NCBI GenBank assembly: GCA_021777685.1
Contig: JAJYDH010000063.1
Coordinates: 1-17,887, forward strand
Reading direction: 5' to 3'
Length of the DNA: 17,887 nt
Source: Planctomycetota bacterium
GTDB taxonomy: Bacteria; Planctomycetota; Planctomycetia; Isosphaerales; Isosphaeraceae
The stretch's first letter is position 1. Each line of letters starts with the position of its first letter. The translations under genes and the position numbers were made by a program. Under the pieces are notes generated by a model that saw only the letters and a program-made list of their open reading frames with translations, was not told the origin of the DNA and made no database searches. Below are positions 1 through 8,907 of the stretch, one piece after another.

Positions 1-426
1 GGCAGGGTCGTCTGGTTCGCCTCGGCCTGCGATCGGGCCTGGGGCGACTGGCCCCGGGGGCGGATGTTCCTGCCGATGGTCCATCAGATGGTGGCCTATG
101 CCTCGGGGCGGCTCGACGGCGGCCCGATCCGCGCCGAGATGGCCGCCGCCGGGCGACCTCCGGGGCTGTCTGACGCCGAGGGCTATCTGCGGGTCGTCAA
201 CACCGACCCCTTCGAGTCGGAGACCGCCCGCTGCACCGCGAAGGAGTTCGCCGACCGCTACGGCTTCGCGCTTCCCGAGGCGAAGGCCGTTGTGGCGAAG
301 GCGGGCCCGGGCCCGGGGACGGTCGACGACCGGCTCCGGGGGGATGAGATCTGGCCCTGGCTGGCCCTGGCGCTGGTGGGCGTCCTGCTGTCCGAACAAT
401 TCCTCGCCAATCGCACGGCGGCGTGA
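1..426 (+). CDS. BatA-like membrane protein, C-terminal part (5' end outside window)
   Basis: The reading frame is open from the first base to the TGA at 424-426, so this is the last 141 residues of a larger protein. The segment around residues 4-36 (VVWFASACDRAWGDWPRGRM, then FLPMVHQMVAYASG) matches the conserved end of planctomycete BatA/von Willebrand A type membrane proteins, which in this family follows a glutamine-amidotransferase-like fold. The C-terminus (about residues 117-134, WPWLALALVGVLLSEQFL) is a single hydrophobic segment, as expected for the last membrane anchor. An internal ATG at 64 is not the real start, because the conserved segment begins before it. It lies 51 bp before the next gene in the same direction and is probably cotranscribed with it. 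Family knowledge places such genes in MoxR/DUF58/Bat operons; the exact function in planctomycetes is not known. Confidence 0.8.
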   Translation, partial: GRVVWFASACDRAWGDWPRGRMFLPMVHQMVAYASGRLDGGPIRAEMAAAGRPPGLSDAEGYLRVVNTDPFESETARCTAKEFADRYGFALPEAKAVVAKAGPGPGTVDDRLRGDEIWPWLALALVGVLLSEQFLANRTAA

Positions 427-477
427 ATCCGATCATGAGCCCGACGAACCGACGGCCGTAACGCGAAAGGAACGACC

Positions 478-3400
478 GTGACCCCCGAACCGAAGTTCCT
501 CGGACGATTCGAGCAGATCCGGTCCGCCCTCCGCCGGCATCAGGCCCGGCTCGGGCTGGCGGCGACGGTCCTGGCGGCGGCGACGGCCCTCGGCTTCCTC
601 GCCTGGTCGGACTACCACCACGAGCTGTCGAGGCCCGCGCGCGGCGTCGGCCTCGCCCTGGCGGGCCTGCTCACCCTCGGCGTCATCGCCCGATGGCTGA
701 TCGCCCCGCTCCGCTGGTGGACGAAGCCGCGGACCGCCTTCGAGATCGAGGGCCGGTTCCCCGAGCTGGGCCAGCGGATCCGGACCGTCGTCCAGTTCGC
801 CGGCCGGCCCGACGACCGGATCGTCGACGAGGGCGTCAAGCCCTCGCTCGTCGAGGCCCTCCAGGCCGAGACCGAGGAGCGGGCCGACCCCCTGCCCCTC
901 GACAAGGTCGTCCGCAATGGACAGGTCCGCGCCCTCGCCGCCCTGGCGGCCGTGCCGGTCGCGCTCCTGGCCTTCGCCGCGCTCCGGAGCCACGAATGGC
1001 GGGTCGCGATCCAGCGATCCCTGCTGATCGAGCGTCCGTATACGACGATCGTGGTCCGGCCGGGCGACGTCATGGTCGAGCAGGGCCAGGACGTGCCCGT
1101 CATCGTCGAGCTGACGGGACGCCCCCGGGAGGGGATCGCGGTCGAGACCCGGCCGTCGGGCAAGAAGGACGCCGCGTGGAAATCGGCGTCCCGATCCGAC
1201 GCGAAGGGCGCGACCGCCCGCTTCGAGGCGAAATTCCTCAAGGTCCAGGACTCGCTCGAATACCGGGTCGTCGCGACCTCGCAGGTCGCGAGCCCGACCT
1301 ACGCGGTCCGGGTCCGCTACCCGCTGGCGATCACCAAATTCGAGGTCAAGGTCACGCCCCCGACGTACACCGGGCTCGACCCGAAGACGACGAAGGGGGG
1401 CGACGTCCAGGCGGTCGAGGGATCGGTCGCGTCCTTCAAGATCGCGTTCGATGCCCTGCCTAGCGAGGCCGCGCTGGAGATCACCGAGTTCGCCCGGAAG
1501 TCGGAGAAGAAGCCCGAGCCGGCCCCAGGCCCGAGGACATTGCCGCTCGGGCGCGAAGGGGACGCGCTCGCCGCGACGCTCGACCTCTCGAAGGACATCT
1601 CCTACCGGGTCGTGGCCCGGACGGACGACGGCCGGGTCCTGCCGAAGAATAAATATCGGATCGACGTCCGCGAGGACCGCGCCCCCCGGGTCGTCTTCGA
1701 CGAGCCGGATGAGGCGCTGGAGGTCCACCCGATCGCCGAGGTCCGGCACCGCGTCCGGTTCGACGACGACTTCGGCCTGACCCGCGCCGGGATCGTCTTC
1801 CGGTTCAACGACGGCGAGGAAAAGACCCTGATCGCGAAGGACTTCCCCCTCGCCCCGGGCCAGAAGCCGAAGACGGCGGTTTCGCTGGAGGAGGTGCTCT
1901 TGCTGGAGACTCTGGCCGCGACCCCGCTCGACAGCATCACCTATTACGCCTTCGCCGAGGACAACTTCCCGGGCACCCCCAGGCGGACCGAGACCGACCT
2001 CCGGTACATCGACCTCCGCGTCTTCAAGCGCGAGTACAAGCTGGCCGAGCCCGGCTCGGGCGAGGGCGACCCGGGCGAGTTGATCGCGCTCGACGAGCTG
2101 ATCGCCCGCCAGCGGGTCAACCTCAACCGGGCCAAGCGCCTCGCACGGCACAAGCCGACCGACCGGACCGAGGCCGAGGACCCGATCAAGATCGCCGGGG
2201 CCGAGGAGGCGCTGATCACCCTCACCAAAGAGTTCACCGAGGGGATCGAGGCCCTCGCCGACGCGCGGGTCGACGCGCTCCACAAGGCGCTCGACGCGAT
2301 GCAAGCCTCGCTCGACTCGCTCGACCGGGGCCGCAACGACGAGGCGCCGCCCGCGATGGCCGAGGCGCTCAAGAATCTGGTCGCCGCCCGTCGCGACCTC
2401 CTCAACCTGATCGGCGAGAACCCGGCGCTGGCCGCCATGATGCGAGCCTACGATCGCAGGCAGGCCCAGAAGATCCGCAAGCCCAAGGGGAAGGACGAGG
2501 AGGCCGAGGAGATCGCCGACCGCCTCGAAGAACTCGCGAAGGACGAGGACCTGGTCTACGCCACCATCGCCGCCAGCATGGGCGGGACCGCCGTGGCCGA
2601 GGCCAGGGACTCGACGAAAGGTAAGCCCGAGAAGCCCAAGGAAGGCGAACCCAAGGAGCCCAGGAAAGACGCCGAACCGAAGGATCAAGCCAAAGAAAGT
2701 CCCCAGGGGAATGACGGCGCGAAGCCCCAGGGCAACGAGGGCCGGAAGGGCGGGGGCGACAAGGGCCAGGGCGGATCGAAGGACCAGGGCGACAAGGCCG
2801 GGCCCAAGGGTTCGGGCCCGATGGGCAACTCCGACGGCCAGGGCACAGCGGACGACGGCGAAGGCGGAGCGGGCGAGCCGAAGCAGCTCGACCGTCGCGC
2901 CGTGGCCGAGAAGCAGGAGCAGATCGCCGACGAGGTCCGCGACCTGGAAGAGAAGCTGAAGCGACTCGAAGCCGCCTCGGACCTGGCCAGGGCCCGGATG
3001 GCGAAGGCGGCGGAGAAGGTCGAGAAGACCTCGGGCGACCTGACCCGGGGCAACACCCGGGAAGCCGCCGAGGACGCCAGGGCCGGCGCCGGGATGCTCC
3101 ACGAGCTGGCCCGCCAGGTCAAGGGCGAGATCGCCCGCGAGGCCGCCGACCAGCTCGCGATGGCCCGCGACCTCGCCGAGGAACTCGCCAGGCGCGAGGC
3201 CGAACTCGCCCAACGCAACGAAGGGTCGTCTTCCGCCGGAAAGTCCGGAGCGAAGGAAGCTCAATCCGGCCTGGGGAATGACGGCCAGGGCGACTCAGTC
3301 CAGTCTCCCGGCGAGGGCTCGAAGCCGGGTCGTCGCGGCCCGGCGGGAATCGGCGGCTGGGATGGGCTGACGGAGGCCGAGCAGGTCGAGCGGATGGCCG

Positions 3401-4047
3401 AGATGGCCAGGACGCTCGAAACCTGGCTCAAGCAGATCGACAAGCGTGGCGAGGGGAAGGCCGCCGAGGCCGTCCGCGAGATCCTCGACAAGGGGAACAT
3501 CGCCGAGATCGTTGAGAAGGCCGAGCGGATGGGCGAGGTCCGCCTCGGCGGCAAGAAGGATGAGCTTGGCAAGGAGGCCCGCGAGCTGGCCGGCAAGCTC
3601 GACGTCCTCGGCCAGGCCCTGGAACTGCTCCACCGGGGGATCGTCGCGCCGCGGCTCGCGGCGATGGTCGAGTTCGACCGCCGGATCGCCGCGCTGATGG
3701 ACAGGCTCGACGATCTGAAGACCGAGGCCGACGTCGCCGCCTGGAAGCGCGAGGTTGCCGCCCTGATCCGCGACCTGGAGAAGGCCGGCATCGAAGGCGT
3801 CGCCGAGCTGGCCGACGCCCTCCGGTCCGGCGGCGACTGGCACTGGGACGAGGGGCATCTCCATCGGGTGGCGCCCGACAACGTCGTCAACTCGTTCAAG
3901 GCCGTCTCGGTCCAGATCAAGGACCGGGTGCAGGATCTGATCCTCAAGGACCTCGCCTCCGCCCGCGACGAGGCCACACCGCCCATGTTCCGCGAGCTGG
4001 TCGAGCGTTATTACGAGGTGATCTCGAAGGGCACCAGCATGAAGTAG
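478..4047 (+). CDS. Large DUF4175-like membrane protein with coiled coils
   Basis: 1189 residues, starting at a GTG that is preceded by AAAGGAA (466-472) with 5 bases of spacing. Three likely membrane segments are visible at about residues 25-43, 57-77 and 150-169. They are followed by beta-rich repeats (about 185-520) resembling those of the DUF4175 family, then a helical region. Residues about 710-800 are a low-complexity linker very rich in Lys, Pro, Gly, Asp and Gln. It is followed by a long charged coiled coil (about 803-910), a second Gly/Ser/Gln linker (about 915-955) and a helical C-terminal domain. The family is a common member of planctomycete Bat-type operons, between a BatA-like gene and a von Willebrand/amidotransferase-like gene, exactly as here. 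Most of the protein probably lies outside the cytoplasmic membrane after the third segment, but orientation is inferred. No catalytic motif was recognised. Confidence 0.85.
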   Translation: MTPEPKFLGRFEQIRSALRRHQARLGLAATVLAAATALGFLAWSDYHHELSRPARGVGLALAGLLTLGVIARWLIAPLRWWTKPRTAFEIEGRFPELGQRIRTVVQFAGRPDDRIVDEGVKPSLVEALQAETEERADPLPLDKVVRNGQVRALAALAAVPVALLAFAALRSHEWRVAIQRSLLIERPYTTIVVRPGDVMVEQGQDVPVIVELTGRPREGIAVETRPSGKKDAAWKSASRSDAKGATARFEAKFLKVQDSLEYRVVATSQVASPTYAVRVRYPLAITKFEVKVTPPTYTGLDPKTTKGGDVQAVEGSVASFKIAFDALPSEAALEITEFARKSEKKPEPAPGPRTLPLGREGDALAATLDLSKDISYRVVARTDDGRVLPKNKYRIDVREDRAPRVVFDEPDEALEVHPIAEVRHRVRFDDDFGLTRAGIVFRFNDGEEKTLIAKDFPLAPGQKPKTAVSLEEVLLLETLAATPLDSITYYAFAEDNFPGTPRRTETDLRYIDLRVFKREYKLAEPGSGEGDPGELIALDELIARQRVNLNRAKRLARHKPTDRTEAEDPIKIAGAEEALITLTKEFTEGIEALADARVDALHKALDAMQASLDSLDRGRNDEAPPAMAEALKNLVAARRDLLNLIGENPALAAMMRAYDRRQAQKIRKPKGKDEEAEEIADRLEELAKDEDLVYATIAASMGGTAVAEARDSTKGKPEKPKEGEPKEPRKDAEPKDQAKESPQGNDGAKPQGNEGRKGGGDKGQGGSKDQGDKAGPKGSGPMGNSDGQGTADDGEGGAGEPKQLDRRAVAEKQEQIADEVRDLEEKLKRLEAASDLARARMAKAAEKVEKTSGDLTRGNTREAAEDARAGAGMLHELARQVKGEIAREAADQLAMARDLAEELARREAELAQRNEGSSSAGKSGAKEAQSGLGNDGQGDSVQSPGEGSKPGRRGPAGIGGWDGLTEAEQVERMAEMARTLETWLKQIDKRGEGKAAEAVREILDKGNIAEIVEKAERMGEVRLGGKKDELGKEARELAGKLDVLGQALELLHRGIVAPRLAAMVEFDRRIAALMDRLDDLKTEADVAAWKREVAALIRDLEKAGIEGVAELADALRSGGDWHWDEGHLHRVAPDNVVNSFKAVSVQIKDRVQDLILKDLASARDEATPPMFRELVERYYEVISKGTSMK

Positions 4048-4062
4048 CCGGAGCTTCCTCTC

Positions 4063-4150
4063 TTGTAGGGTGGGTGAGCGGAAGCGAAACCCACCGACGT
4101 CCGGCCGGGCCGTCTCCGGTGGGTTTCGCGACCGCTCACCCACCCTACAA
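4063..4150. repeat. Paired inverted copies of a dispersed GTAGGGTGGGTGAGCGG repeat (copy A)
   Basis: Two 33-bp arms (4063-4095 and 4118-4150) are inverted copies of each other with two mismatches, separated by 22 bases. The left arm begins TTGTAGGGTGGGTGAGCGG and ends CGAAACCCACC. Each arm also contains its own small palindrome (GGTGGG with CCCACC), so either an 88-base cruciform or two small hairpins could form. It fills most of the 154-bp gap between the DUF4175-like gene and the von Willebrand gene. Related copies occur at 6751-6797 and 10270-10357. The arrangement resembles REP/BIME elements, but no transposase of the REP-associated type is in the window. Confidence 0.85.
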
Positions 4151-4201
4151 AATCGCCACTCGGGATCGTTCGGGACACTCGGCGGGGCCAAGATCGTTAT
4201 C

Positions 4202-6646
4202 ATGATCACGACAACAATCCGGTGGGCGTCTCCGATCTCTCCCGGCCCGGTGCTGGCCCTGGCCCTCGCGGCGGCGCTGGCGTTCGTCGTCCTCCGCCGC
4301 ATGTCGGGCGGCCCGCTGGCGCCTTCGAGGCGACGAGGTCTCTGGATCATCCGGGGCCTGATCCTGGCGGTCCTGGCCTTGATCCTGCTCAATCCCGTCC
4401 GGGTCGAGGAGACGCCGGGGGCGATCGAGCGGCCGAAGGTCGTCTACCTCGTGGACACCTCGCAGAGCATGGCCCTGGGCCAGGCCGACAGGACCCGCTG
4501 GGATCAGGTGGTCGCGACCGTCCGCGGCGCCGAGGCTGCCGGCAAGGGGGACGTCGGCCCGCAGGTCGGCGCCTTCCGGTTCGGCAGCCGCCTCGCGGCG
4601 ATCGATGCCCCCTTCTGGCGTCGCGACGACCCGAATTCCCCCACGGCCGGGCCGGCCCCGACTGACTCCGACACGCTCCTGACCGGCTCGCTGGAGACGC
4701 TTGCCGGGCGGTTTGGCCAGGCGCCGCCCCGGGCGGTCGTCGTCTTCTCCGACGGGCGGGCCCGCGACCCGGAGAAGGCCCCGGCGATCGCGCGGGGTTA
4801 TGGCCGGATGAATGTGCCGATCCACGTCGTCCCGGTCGGGGATGAGGACGTCGGCGGCGACGTCGGGATCGTCAGCATGGTCGTGCCGAACCTCGTCCGG
4901 AAGTCGATGCGCATCCCCGTCCAGTTGTTCATCCGGAGCTACGGCTACAAGGGGAAGCGGGCCGAGGTCAAGCTCGCGGTCGTCGGCCCCGACGGCAAAC
5001 CGGGCGCGATCCTGTCGAGGGCCCCGGTCGTGCTCCAGGACGGCCTGTTCAGTGACTCGCTCTCGTTCGAGTCGGGCGAGGAGGACCGGAAGATCGCGGC
5101 GATCGTCGACCCGCAAACCGGCGAGGTCTCGGCCGACAACAACACGTTCTCGGCCGACGTCGCCATCGACCATACCAAGATCCGCGTCCTCTACGTCGAG
5201 GGCTCGAACGAGCGGTTCATCGCCCGCAAGGGGATGTTCGGCCTGGGCGGGGGCGAGGTCCAGGGGGCCTATTCGCCGCTCCAGCAGGCGCTCATGGAAG
5301 ACCCCGACGTCGAGTGTACCGTCGTCATGCCCGCCGGACCCGAGGGCGACTTCACCGAGATCGCCCGGAGCGACGACCGGTCGCGAGGGCTCCCCGAGAC
5401 CCCCTCCGAGCTGTTCGCCTACGACGCGATCATCCTCAGCAACGTCCCCCGCGAGGTGCTGAGCGACAAGTACATGGGTTGGATTGACGAGTGGATCGGC
5501 CGCCGAGGCGGGGGGCTCTGCATGGTCGGCGGGCCCAACTCGTTCGGCACCGGTCGGTGGGCCGACACGCCGGTCGGCCGGATGCTCCCGGTCGAGGTCG
5601 AGTCGAGCGGGCGCGACTGGGACGACTCGCCGGCCGCGATCCGGCCGCTGGTCGAGGGGGCGGTCCACCCGCTCTGGCACATCGCGTCGGACGACGCCGC
5701 CAACCGCGCCCTGCTCAAGACGTTGCCGAACTTCCTCGGTCACAACCGGCTCGGCCCGCCCAGGCCGACGGCCGAGGTCCTGGCCCGCGTCGGCCCCGGC
5801 TCGCCCGACGGCGAGCCCGCCGTCGCCGTCCAGCCTTACGGTCGAGGGCGGACGATGGCCCTGGCGACCGCGATCACCCGCCGGTTCGCGCCGGAGTTCA
5901 CCCAGTCCTGGGGCCAGGGGGACGCCCGGTACTACAAGAAGTTCTGGCGGAACGCGGTCTACTGGCTGACCGAGAACTCGTCGATCGGCCGCCGCCGGCT
6001 ACTGGCCGAGACCGACAAGCGGCTCTACCGGCCGGGCGAGCCGATCGTCCTCAAGGCCCGCGCCTTCGACGAGAACGCCGCCGCGACCCTGGACTACCGC
6101 GTGGCCGTCTCGGTCGAGCCGAGGTCGGCCGCCGAGAGCACGTCCGACAACTCCCCGCTCCGCAAGCCGTCCAACGGGCCGACCGCCGTCGACGACCGGG
6201 CTCCGCTGCTCCCCTGGGGCGAGGAATTCGACCTGAGCAAGGTCGCCGGCGAGAAGTCGTACATCGCCTCGATCCCGATCGCGGACGGCAAGAACTTGCC
6301 GATCGGCGTCGCGCTCACGCAGGGCCTCCGGATCGAGCTGACCGCCTACGAGGGGAACACCCAGGTCGACAGCACCGCCATCGACGTCCAGGTGCTCGAC
6401 GACCCCTCCGAGCAGCAGAACCCCCTGCCCGACCACGACCTCCTCCGCCGGGTCGCCGACGCCTCGGGTGGTAAGGTCTTGCGCGACTCGAAGGACCTCG
6501 CCGCGATGCTCGCCGCCCTGCCCGTGGCCGTCGGCCCGTCCGAGGTCAAGGCCATGCCCGCCTGGAGCCGATGGTGGCTGCTCACCCTGTTGATCGTCCT
6601 GCTGACCGTCGAATGGGCCTGGCGACGGCGGCTCGGGCTGGCGTGA
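4202..6646 (+). CDS. Membrane protein with von Willebrand A and glutamine amidotransferase-like domains
   Basis: 814 residues. The frame is open further upstream to a GTG at 4070, but that codon lies inside an inverted repeat; the ATG at 4202 starts a sensible membrane protein (MITTTIRWA) and is preferred, though its ribosome binding site is weak. Two membrane segments lie at about residues 15-32 and 46-64. They are followed by a von Willebrand A domain with the metal-site motif D85-T-S87-Q-S89 and a later VVVFSDGR strand. A beta-domain region follows. At about residues 405-455 there is the class I glutamine amidotransferase-like fold (AIILSNVP, then GGGLCMVGGPNSFG), where the catalytic Cys of true amidotransferases is not evident. 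A final membrane helix (WWLLTLLIVLLTVEWAW) ends the protein. This layout is standard for planctomycete Bat-operon proteins and completes the three-gene plus-strand series. Confidence 0.85.
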   Translation: MITTTIRWASPISPGPVLALALAAALAFVVLRRMSGGPLAPSRRRGLWIIRGLILAVLALILLNPVRVEETPGAIERPKVVYLVDTSQSMALGQADRTRWDQVVATVRGAEAAGKGDVGPQVGAFRFGSRLAAIDAPFWRRDDPNSPTAGPAPTDSDTLLTGSLETLAGRFGQAPPRAVVVFSDGRARDPEKAPAIARGYGRMNVPIHVVPVGDEDVGGDVGIVSMVVPNLVRKSMRIPVQLFIRSYGYKGKRAEVKLAVVGPDGKPGAILSRAPVVLQDGLFSDSLSFESGEEDRKIAAIVDPQTGEVSADNNTFSADVAIDHTKIRVLYVEGSNERFIARKGMFGLGGGEVQGAYSPLQQALMEDPDVECTVVMPAGPEGDFTEIARSDDRSRGLPETPSELFAYDAIILSNVPREVLSDKYMGWIDEWIGRRGGGLCMVGGPNSFGTGRWADTPVGRMLPVEVESSGRDWDDSPAAIRPLVEGAVHPLWHIASDDAANRALLKTLPNFLGHNRLGPPRPTAEVLARVGPGSPDGEPAVAVQPYGRGRTMALATAITRRFAPEFTQSWGQGDARYYKKFWRNAVYWLTENSSIGRRRLLAETDKRLYRPGEPIVLKARAFDENAAATLDYRVAVSVEPRSAAESTSDNSPLRKPSNGPTAVDDRAPLLPWGEEFDLSKVAGEKSYIASIPIADGKNLPIGVALTQGLRIELTAYEGNTQVDSTAIDVQVLDDPSEQQNPLPDHDLLRRVADASGGKVLRDSKDLAAMLAALPVAVGPSEVKAMPAWSRWWLLTLLIVLLTVEWAWRRRLGLA

Positions 6647-6750
6647 GCGGCGAAATCCGGTGATCGACCGAAAATTGTGTGATAAAGCCGCGGCGCGATC
6701 GCGATAGTGTCCAGGTCGAAGGGCACGCCCACGCGTGGATTGCGAAGATC

Positions 6751-6797
6751 CATCTTGTATGGTGGGCGAGCGGTGGCGAAACCCACCATACAAGATG
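6751..6797. repeat. Perfect 16-bp stem hairpin, single copy of the dispersed repeat (copy B)
   Basis: CATCTTGTATGGTGGG (6751-6766) is exactly complementary to CCCACCATACAAGATG (6782-6797), with a 15-base loop CGAGCGGTGGCGAAA. Sequence and loop match one arm of the paired repeats at 4063-4150 and 10270-10357, but the stem has changed in a compensated way (GTAGGG to GTATGG, with the partner base changed too). It lies 105 bases after the stop of the von Willebrand gene, between convergent genes, so it could act as a two-way transcription terminator, although no T run follows it. Confidence 0.85.
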
Positions 6798-6860
6798 GGA
6801 CTTGATCGATGATGCAATCCTTCCGGGCACGTCGAGGGGAGAGCAAAGTTGTCGAAGCGA

Positions 6861-7146
6861 TTGGGTTCGTGTTGGCCGGAGACCATGCCGCGCAGACGGG
6901 CTCGCGTTGGGTTCGGATTTCTGGGCGACTTGCGAGCGGGTCGGACCGTCAAGTTGGGTTCGAGTTCTGGCCGGAGCAGTCGATTCGTCCGGGTTGGGTT
7001 TGCGTTTTCACCGACGGACAGGCGTGGGTTCGCCTTTTGACGTGGCTCCGAATCACGGCGGCTCGGTTGGGTTCGGATTTTCGCCACGCGATCGGGTGGC
7101 GGGGTTCCGTCTTCGAAACCCCGGCCGCGCGACGTGATTGGGTTCG
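6861..7146. repeat. Irregular array of TTGGGTTCG elements
   Basis: TTGGGTTCG occurs at 6861, 6907, 6954, 7067 and 7138. Close variants are TTGGGTTTG at 6994, GTGGGTTCG at 7024 and a weaker GGGGTTCCG at 7101. Most copies are followed by a short T-rich stretch (for example GGATTTTCG at 7074-7082 and GGATTTCTGG at 6915-6924). Start-to-start distances are about 30-47 bases if the weak copy is counted. The element is intergenic, directional and more AT-rich than its surroundings. I do not recognise it as a named family. Confidence 0.7.
7100..7123 (-). terminator. Possible terminator hairpin after the EF-hand gene
   Basis: CGGGGTT (7100-7106) pairs with AACCCCG (7117-7123) around a 10-base loop. 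It lies about 50 bases beyond the EF-hand gene's stop codon on the minus strand. There is no T run after the stem, so an intrinsic terminator is only a suggestion. Confidence 0.25.
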
Positions 7147-7173
7147 TTTTTCCCGATCGCGAGACCTCGGGTC

Positions 7174-8907
7174 CTACTTATCGGCCGGCTTGGGGGCGGC
7201 GGAGGCGGTCGCGGTGGTGGCCTCGGCGGGATCGATCAGGCCGTCCTTGTCCCGGTCGAGGCGGTCGAACTGGGCCCTGGGCCCCCGGAACTCGCGGGCG
7301 GAGACGTCTCCGTCTCGGTTCCGGTCCATCCGGCGGAACCAGGCCGGGCCGCTCTGGGCGGGGGCGACCTCGGGCTGGGTCATGGGGCCGGCGACGGCGA
7401 ACCGGGGGGCGCCGATCGGGGCGAAGTTGGCCCGGCCGAGGGTGAGCTGGTAGTGGTGGGGGATCTCGTCGGCGGAGATCCGACCGTCGCCGTCGCGGTC
7501 CCAGGTCGCCACGCGGTCGAGCGTCCCCCGGACCTCGCGAATGCCCAGGCGTCGGTCGCGGTTGAGGTCGAGGATCGAGAAGATCGCACGGCCCTGGTCC
7601 GAGGCGGTCAGGACCATCCGGTCCCTCGCGGCGCGGGCCTGGCCGTCGACGAACGCCTCCATCTCCTTGGGGTAGAGCTTGCCGTCGCCGTCGCGGTCGA
7701 GGATGTCGAAGAGGCCGGCCAGGGGCGAGGGATGATCCTTGTCCCTGGTCAGCTCGGACTTTTCGAGGTATCCGTTGTTGTCGGTGTCGCCCGCGTCGAA
7801 CTGGGCCATGAACGACCGTCTGGCGACGTCCACGGCGCCGGCCCCGTCGTCGACGTGGACCTCCAGCCGGACCTCATCGGCCGACAGCTCGACGTCCCCC
7901 CCGCCGAGCTGCTTGACCTTCGCCCACGCCGGCAGCGGCTTCGAGCCCCCGCCTGCGACGGCCACGGTCGCCGCGCCCGAGGCGTCGGCCGAGAGGGTCA
8001 CGGTCAGCTCGATGTCGGGCGTCACCCGGGCGAGGAACCGGCGGAGTTCCTCGGTGTCGAGGGCGCCGTCGGAGTCGGAATCGGCCGGGGCGAACGACTT
8101 CGGGTCGATCGGGAACTCGGCGTTGGAGAGCTTGTTGTCTCCCATCGACGAGCTCTTGCTCTTGGCGTTGCTCGTCCCCTTGTCGTACTTCTTGAGGAGG
8201 TGGCGGACGGGCCGGAGCGACGGCTCGCCTGGGGTCAGCTCGACGACGGGCTCGGCCTGGGCGAGGCTCCCTCGACGGCCGGGCATGTCCTCCGCCTGCA
8301 TGGTCGTCTGGTCGGTGAAGGGTTCGAGCTCGATCGCCTCGATCTGCTCGTCGTCGTCGAGGTCGAGCCGGTGGAGCGACGACGCCGCTCCGGTCAGCTC
8401 GGCCCTGGCGAGCTTGCCGTCCTGGTCGCGGTCGAGGTGGCCGAACAGGGCGTCGGTCTTGCCGCTGGCGATCTTGCCGACCTGGACCCGGAACGGTCCG
8501 AGGGCCGTGCTCAGGGCGTCGGACAGCTCCTCCATCGAGACGACCCCGTCCTTCGGGTGGTTGTCGAGCTCGCCCCGGGGCATGGCCGTCGCGCCGCCGC
8601 TGGCGACCCGGACCAGCGTGGCCAGGGCCCCCCGGTCGGCCTCCGCCTTCGTGACGGTCCCGTCGTTGTCGCGGTCGAGGAAGGCGTGCATCGCCCGGAC
8701 CGAGTCCTTCCACGCGACCCGGAACGGCCTGTCGCCCAGGGTCATCCGGAGCCGGAGGAAGATCGGCCGGTTCTCGCCGAGGAAGATCACGTCCTGGACG
8801 GTCTCGGGGCCCGGAGTCGCCGGTCGAGGCTTCTCGTCGGCGAGGGTCGCCGACGCGGCGAGGGCCAGGGCGAGGGCCAGGGCGAGGATCGCGCGGGTCG
8901 GTCTCAT
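7174..8907 (-). CDS. Secreted multi-EF-hand calcium-binding protein
   Basis: 577 residues starting at ATG 8907, which overlaps the stop of the DUF1501 gene by 4 bp (ATGA). GAGGAGG at 8915-8921 gives a strong ribosome binding site with 7-base spacing. A longer open frame upstream is antisense-like shadow of the DUF1501 gene. Residues 1-23 are a clear signal peptide (LALALALALAASATLA). About ten EF-hand calcium loops with D-x-D-x-D/N-G spacing can be seen, beginning near residues 78, 159, 182, 276, 374, 404, 447, 470, 528 and 551. Those at 182 (DLDDDEQIEAIE) and 447 (DLNRDRRLGIRE) lack the central Gly and are degenerate. A beta-like section around residues 295-360 separates the groups. The protein is probably exported and binds several calcium ions; its partner is unknown. 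Translational coupling to DUF1501 suggests a joint role. Confidence 0.9.
   Translation of the reverse strand: MRPTRAILALALALALAASATLADEKPRPATPGPETVQDVIFLGENRPIFLRLRMTLGDRPFRVAWKDSVRAMHAFLDRDNDGTVTKAEADRGALATLVRVASGGATAMPRGELDNHPKDGVVSMEELSDALSTALGPFRVQVGKIASGKTDALFGHLDRDQDGKLARAELTGAASSLHRLDLDDDEQIEAIELEPFTDQTTMQAEDMPGRRGSLAQAEPVVELTPGEPSLRPVRHLLKKYDKGTSNAKSKSSSMGDNKLSNAEFPIDPKSFAPADSDSDGALDTEELRRFLARVTPDIELTVTLSADASGAATVAVAGGGSKPLPAWAKVKQLGGGDVELSADEVRLEVHVDDGAGAVDVARRSFMAQFDAGDTDNNGYLEKSELTRDKDHPSPLAGLFDILDRDGDGKLYPKEMEAFVDGQARAARDRMVLTASDQGRAIFSILDLNRDRRLGIREVRGTLDRVATWDRDGDGRISADEIPHHYQLTLGRANFAPIGAPRFAVAGPMTQPEVAPAQSGPAWFRRMDRNRDGDVSAREFRGPRAQFDRLDRDKDGLIDPAEATTATASAAPKPADK

Larger units (their letters stand above)
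6647..7173. other. Convergent intergenic region with hairpin and TTGGGTTCG array
   Basis: These 527 bases separate the plus-strand Bat-type genes from the minus-strand EF-hand gene. I see no convincing gene in either strand: the open frames here run through repeats and continue as antisense of the neighbours. The region is visibly richer in T and A than the coding DNA around it. It contains a perfect 16-bp hairpin (6751-6797), an irregular array of TTGGGTTCG elements (6861-7146) and a 7-bp hairpin at 7100-7123. Confidence 0.75.

Noticed and set aside
433..3264. Open frame of 943 codons on the minus strand
   Set aside because: Antisense shadow of the DUF4175-like gene with Leu/Gly/Arg-rich low-complexity translation and no domain.
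4070..4201. GTG 4070 as start of the von Willebrand gene
   Set aside because: It lies inside the inverted repeat, and the added 44 residues are repeat translation placed before a normal membrane-protein start.
6861..7146. CRISPR array
   Set aside because: The shared element is only about 9-17 bases, imperfect and irregularly spaced, and no cas gene is nearby.
6679..7453. Small plus-strand open frames across the intergenic region
   Set aside because: They run through the hairpin and TTGGGTTCG array and then antisense to the EF-hand gene, with no ribosome binding site or family resemblance.
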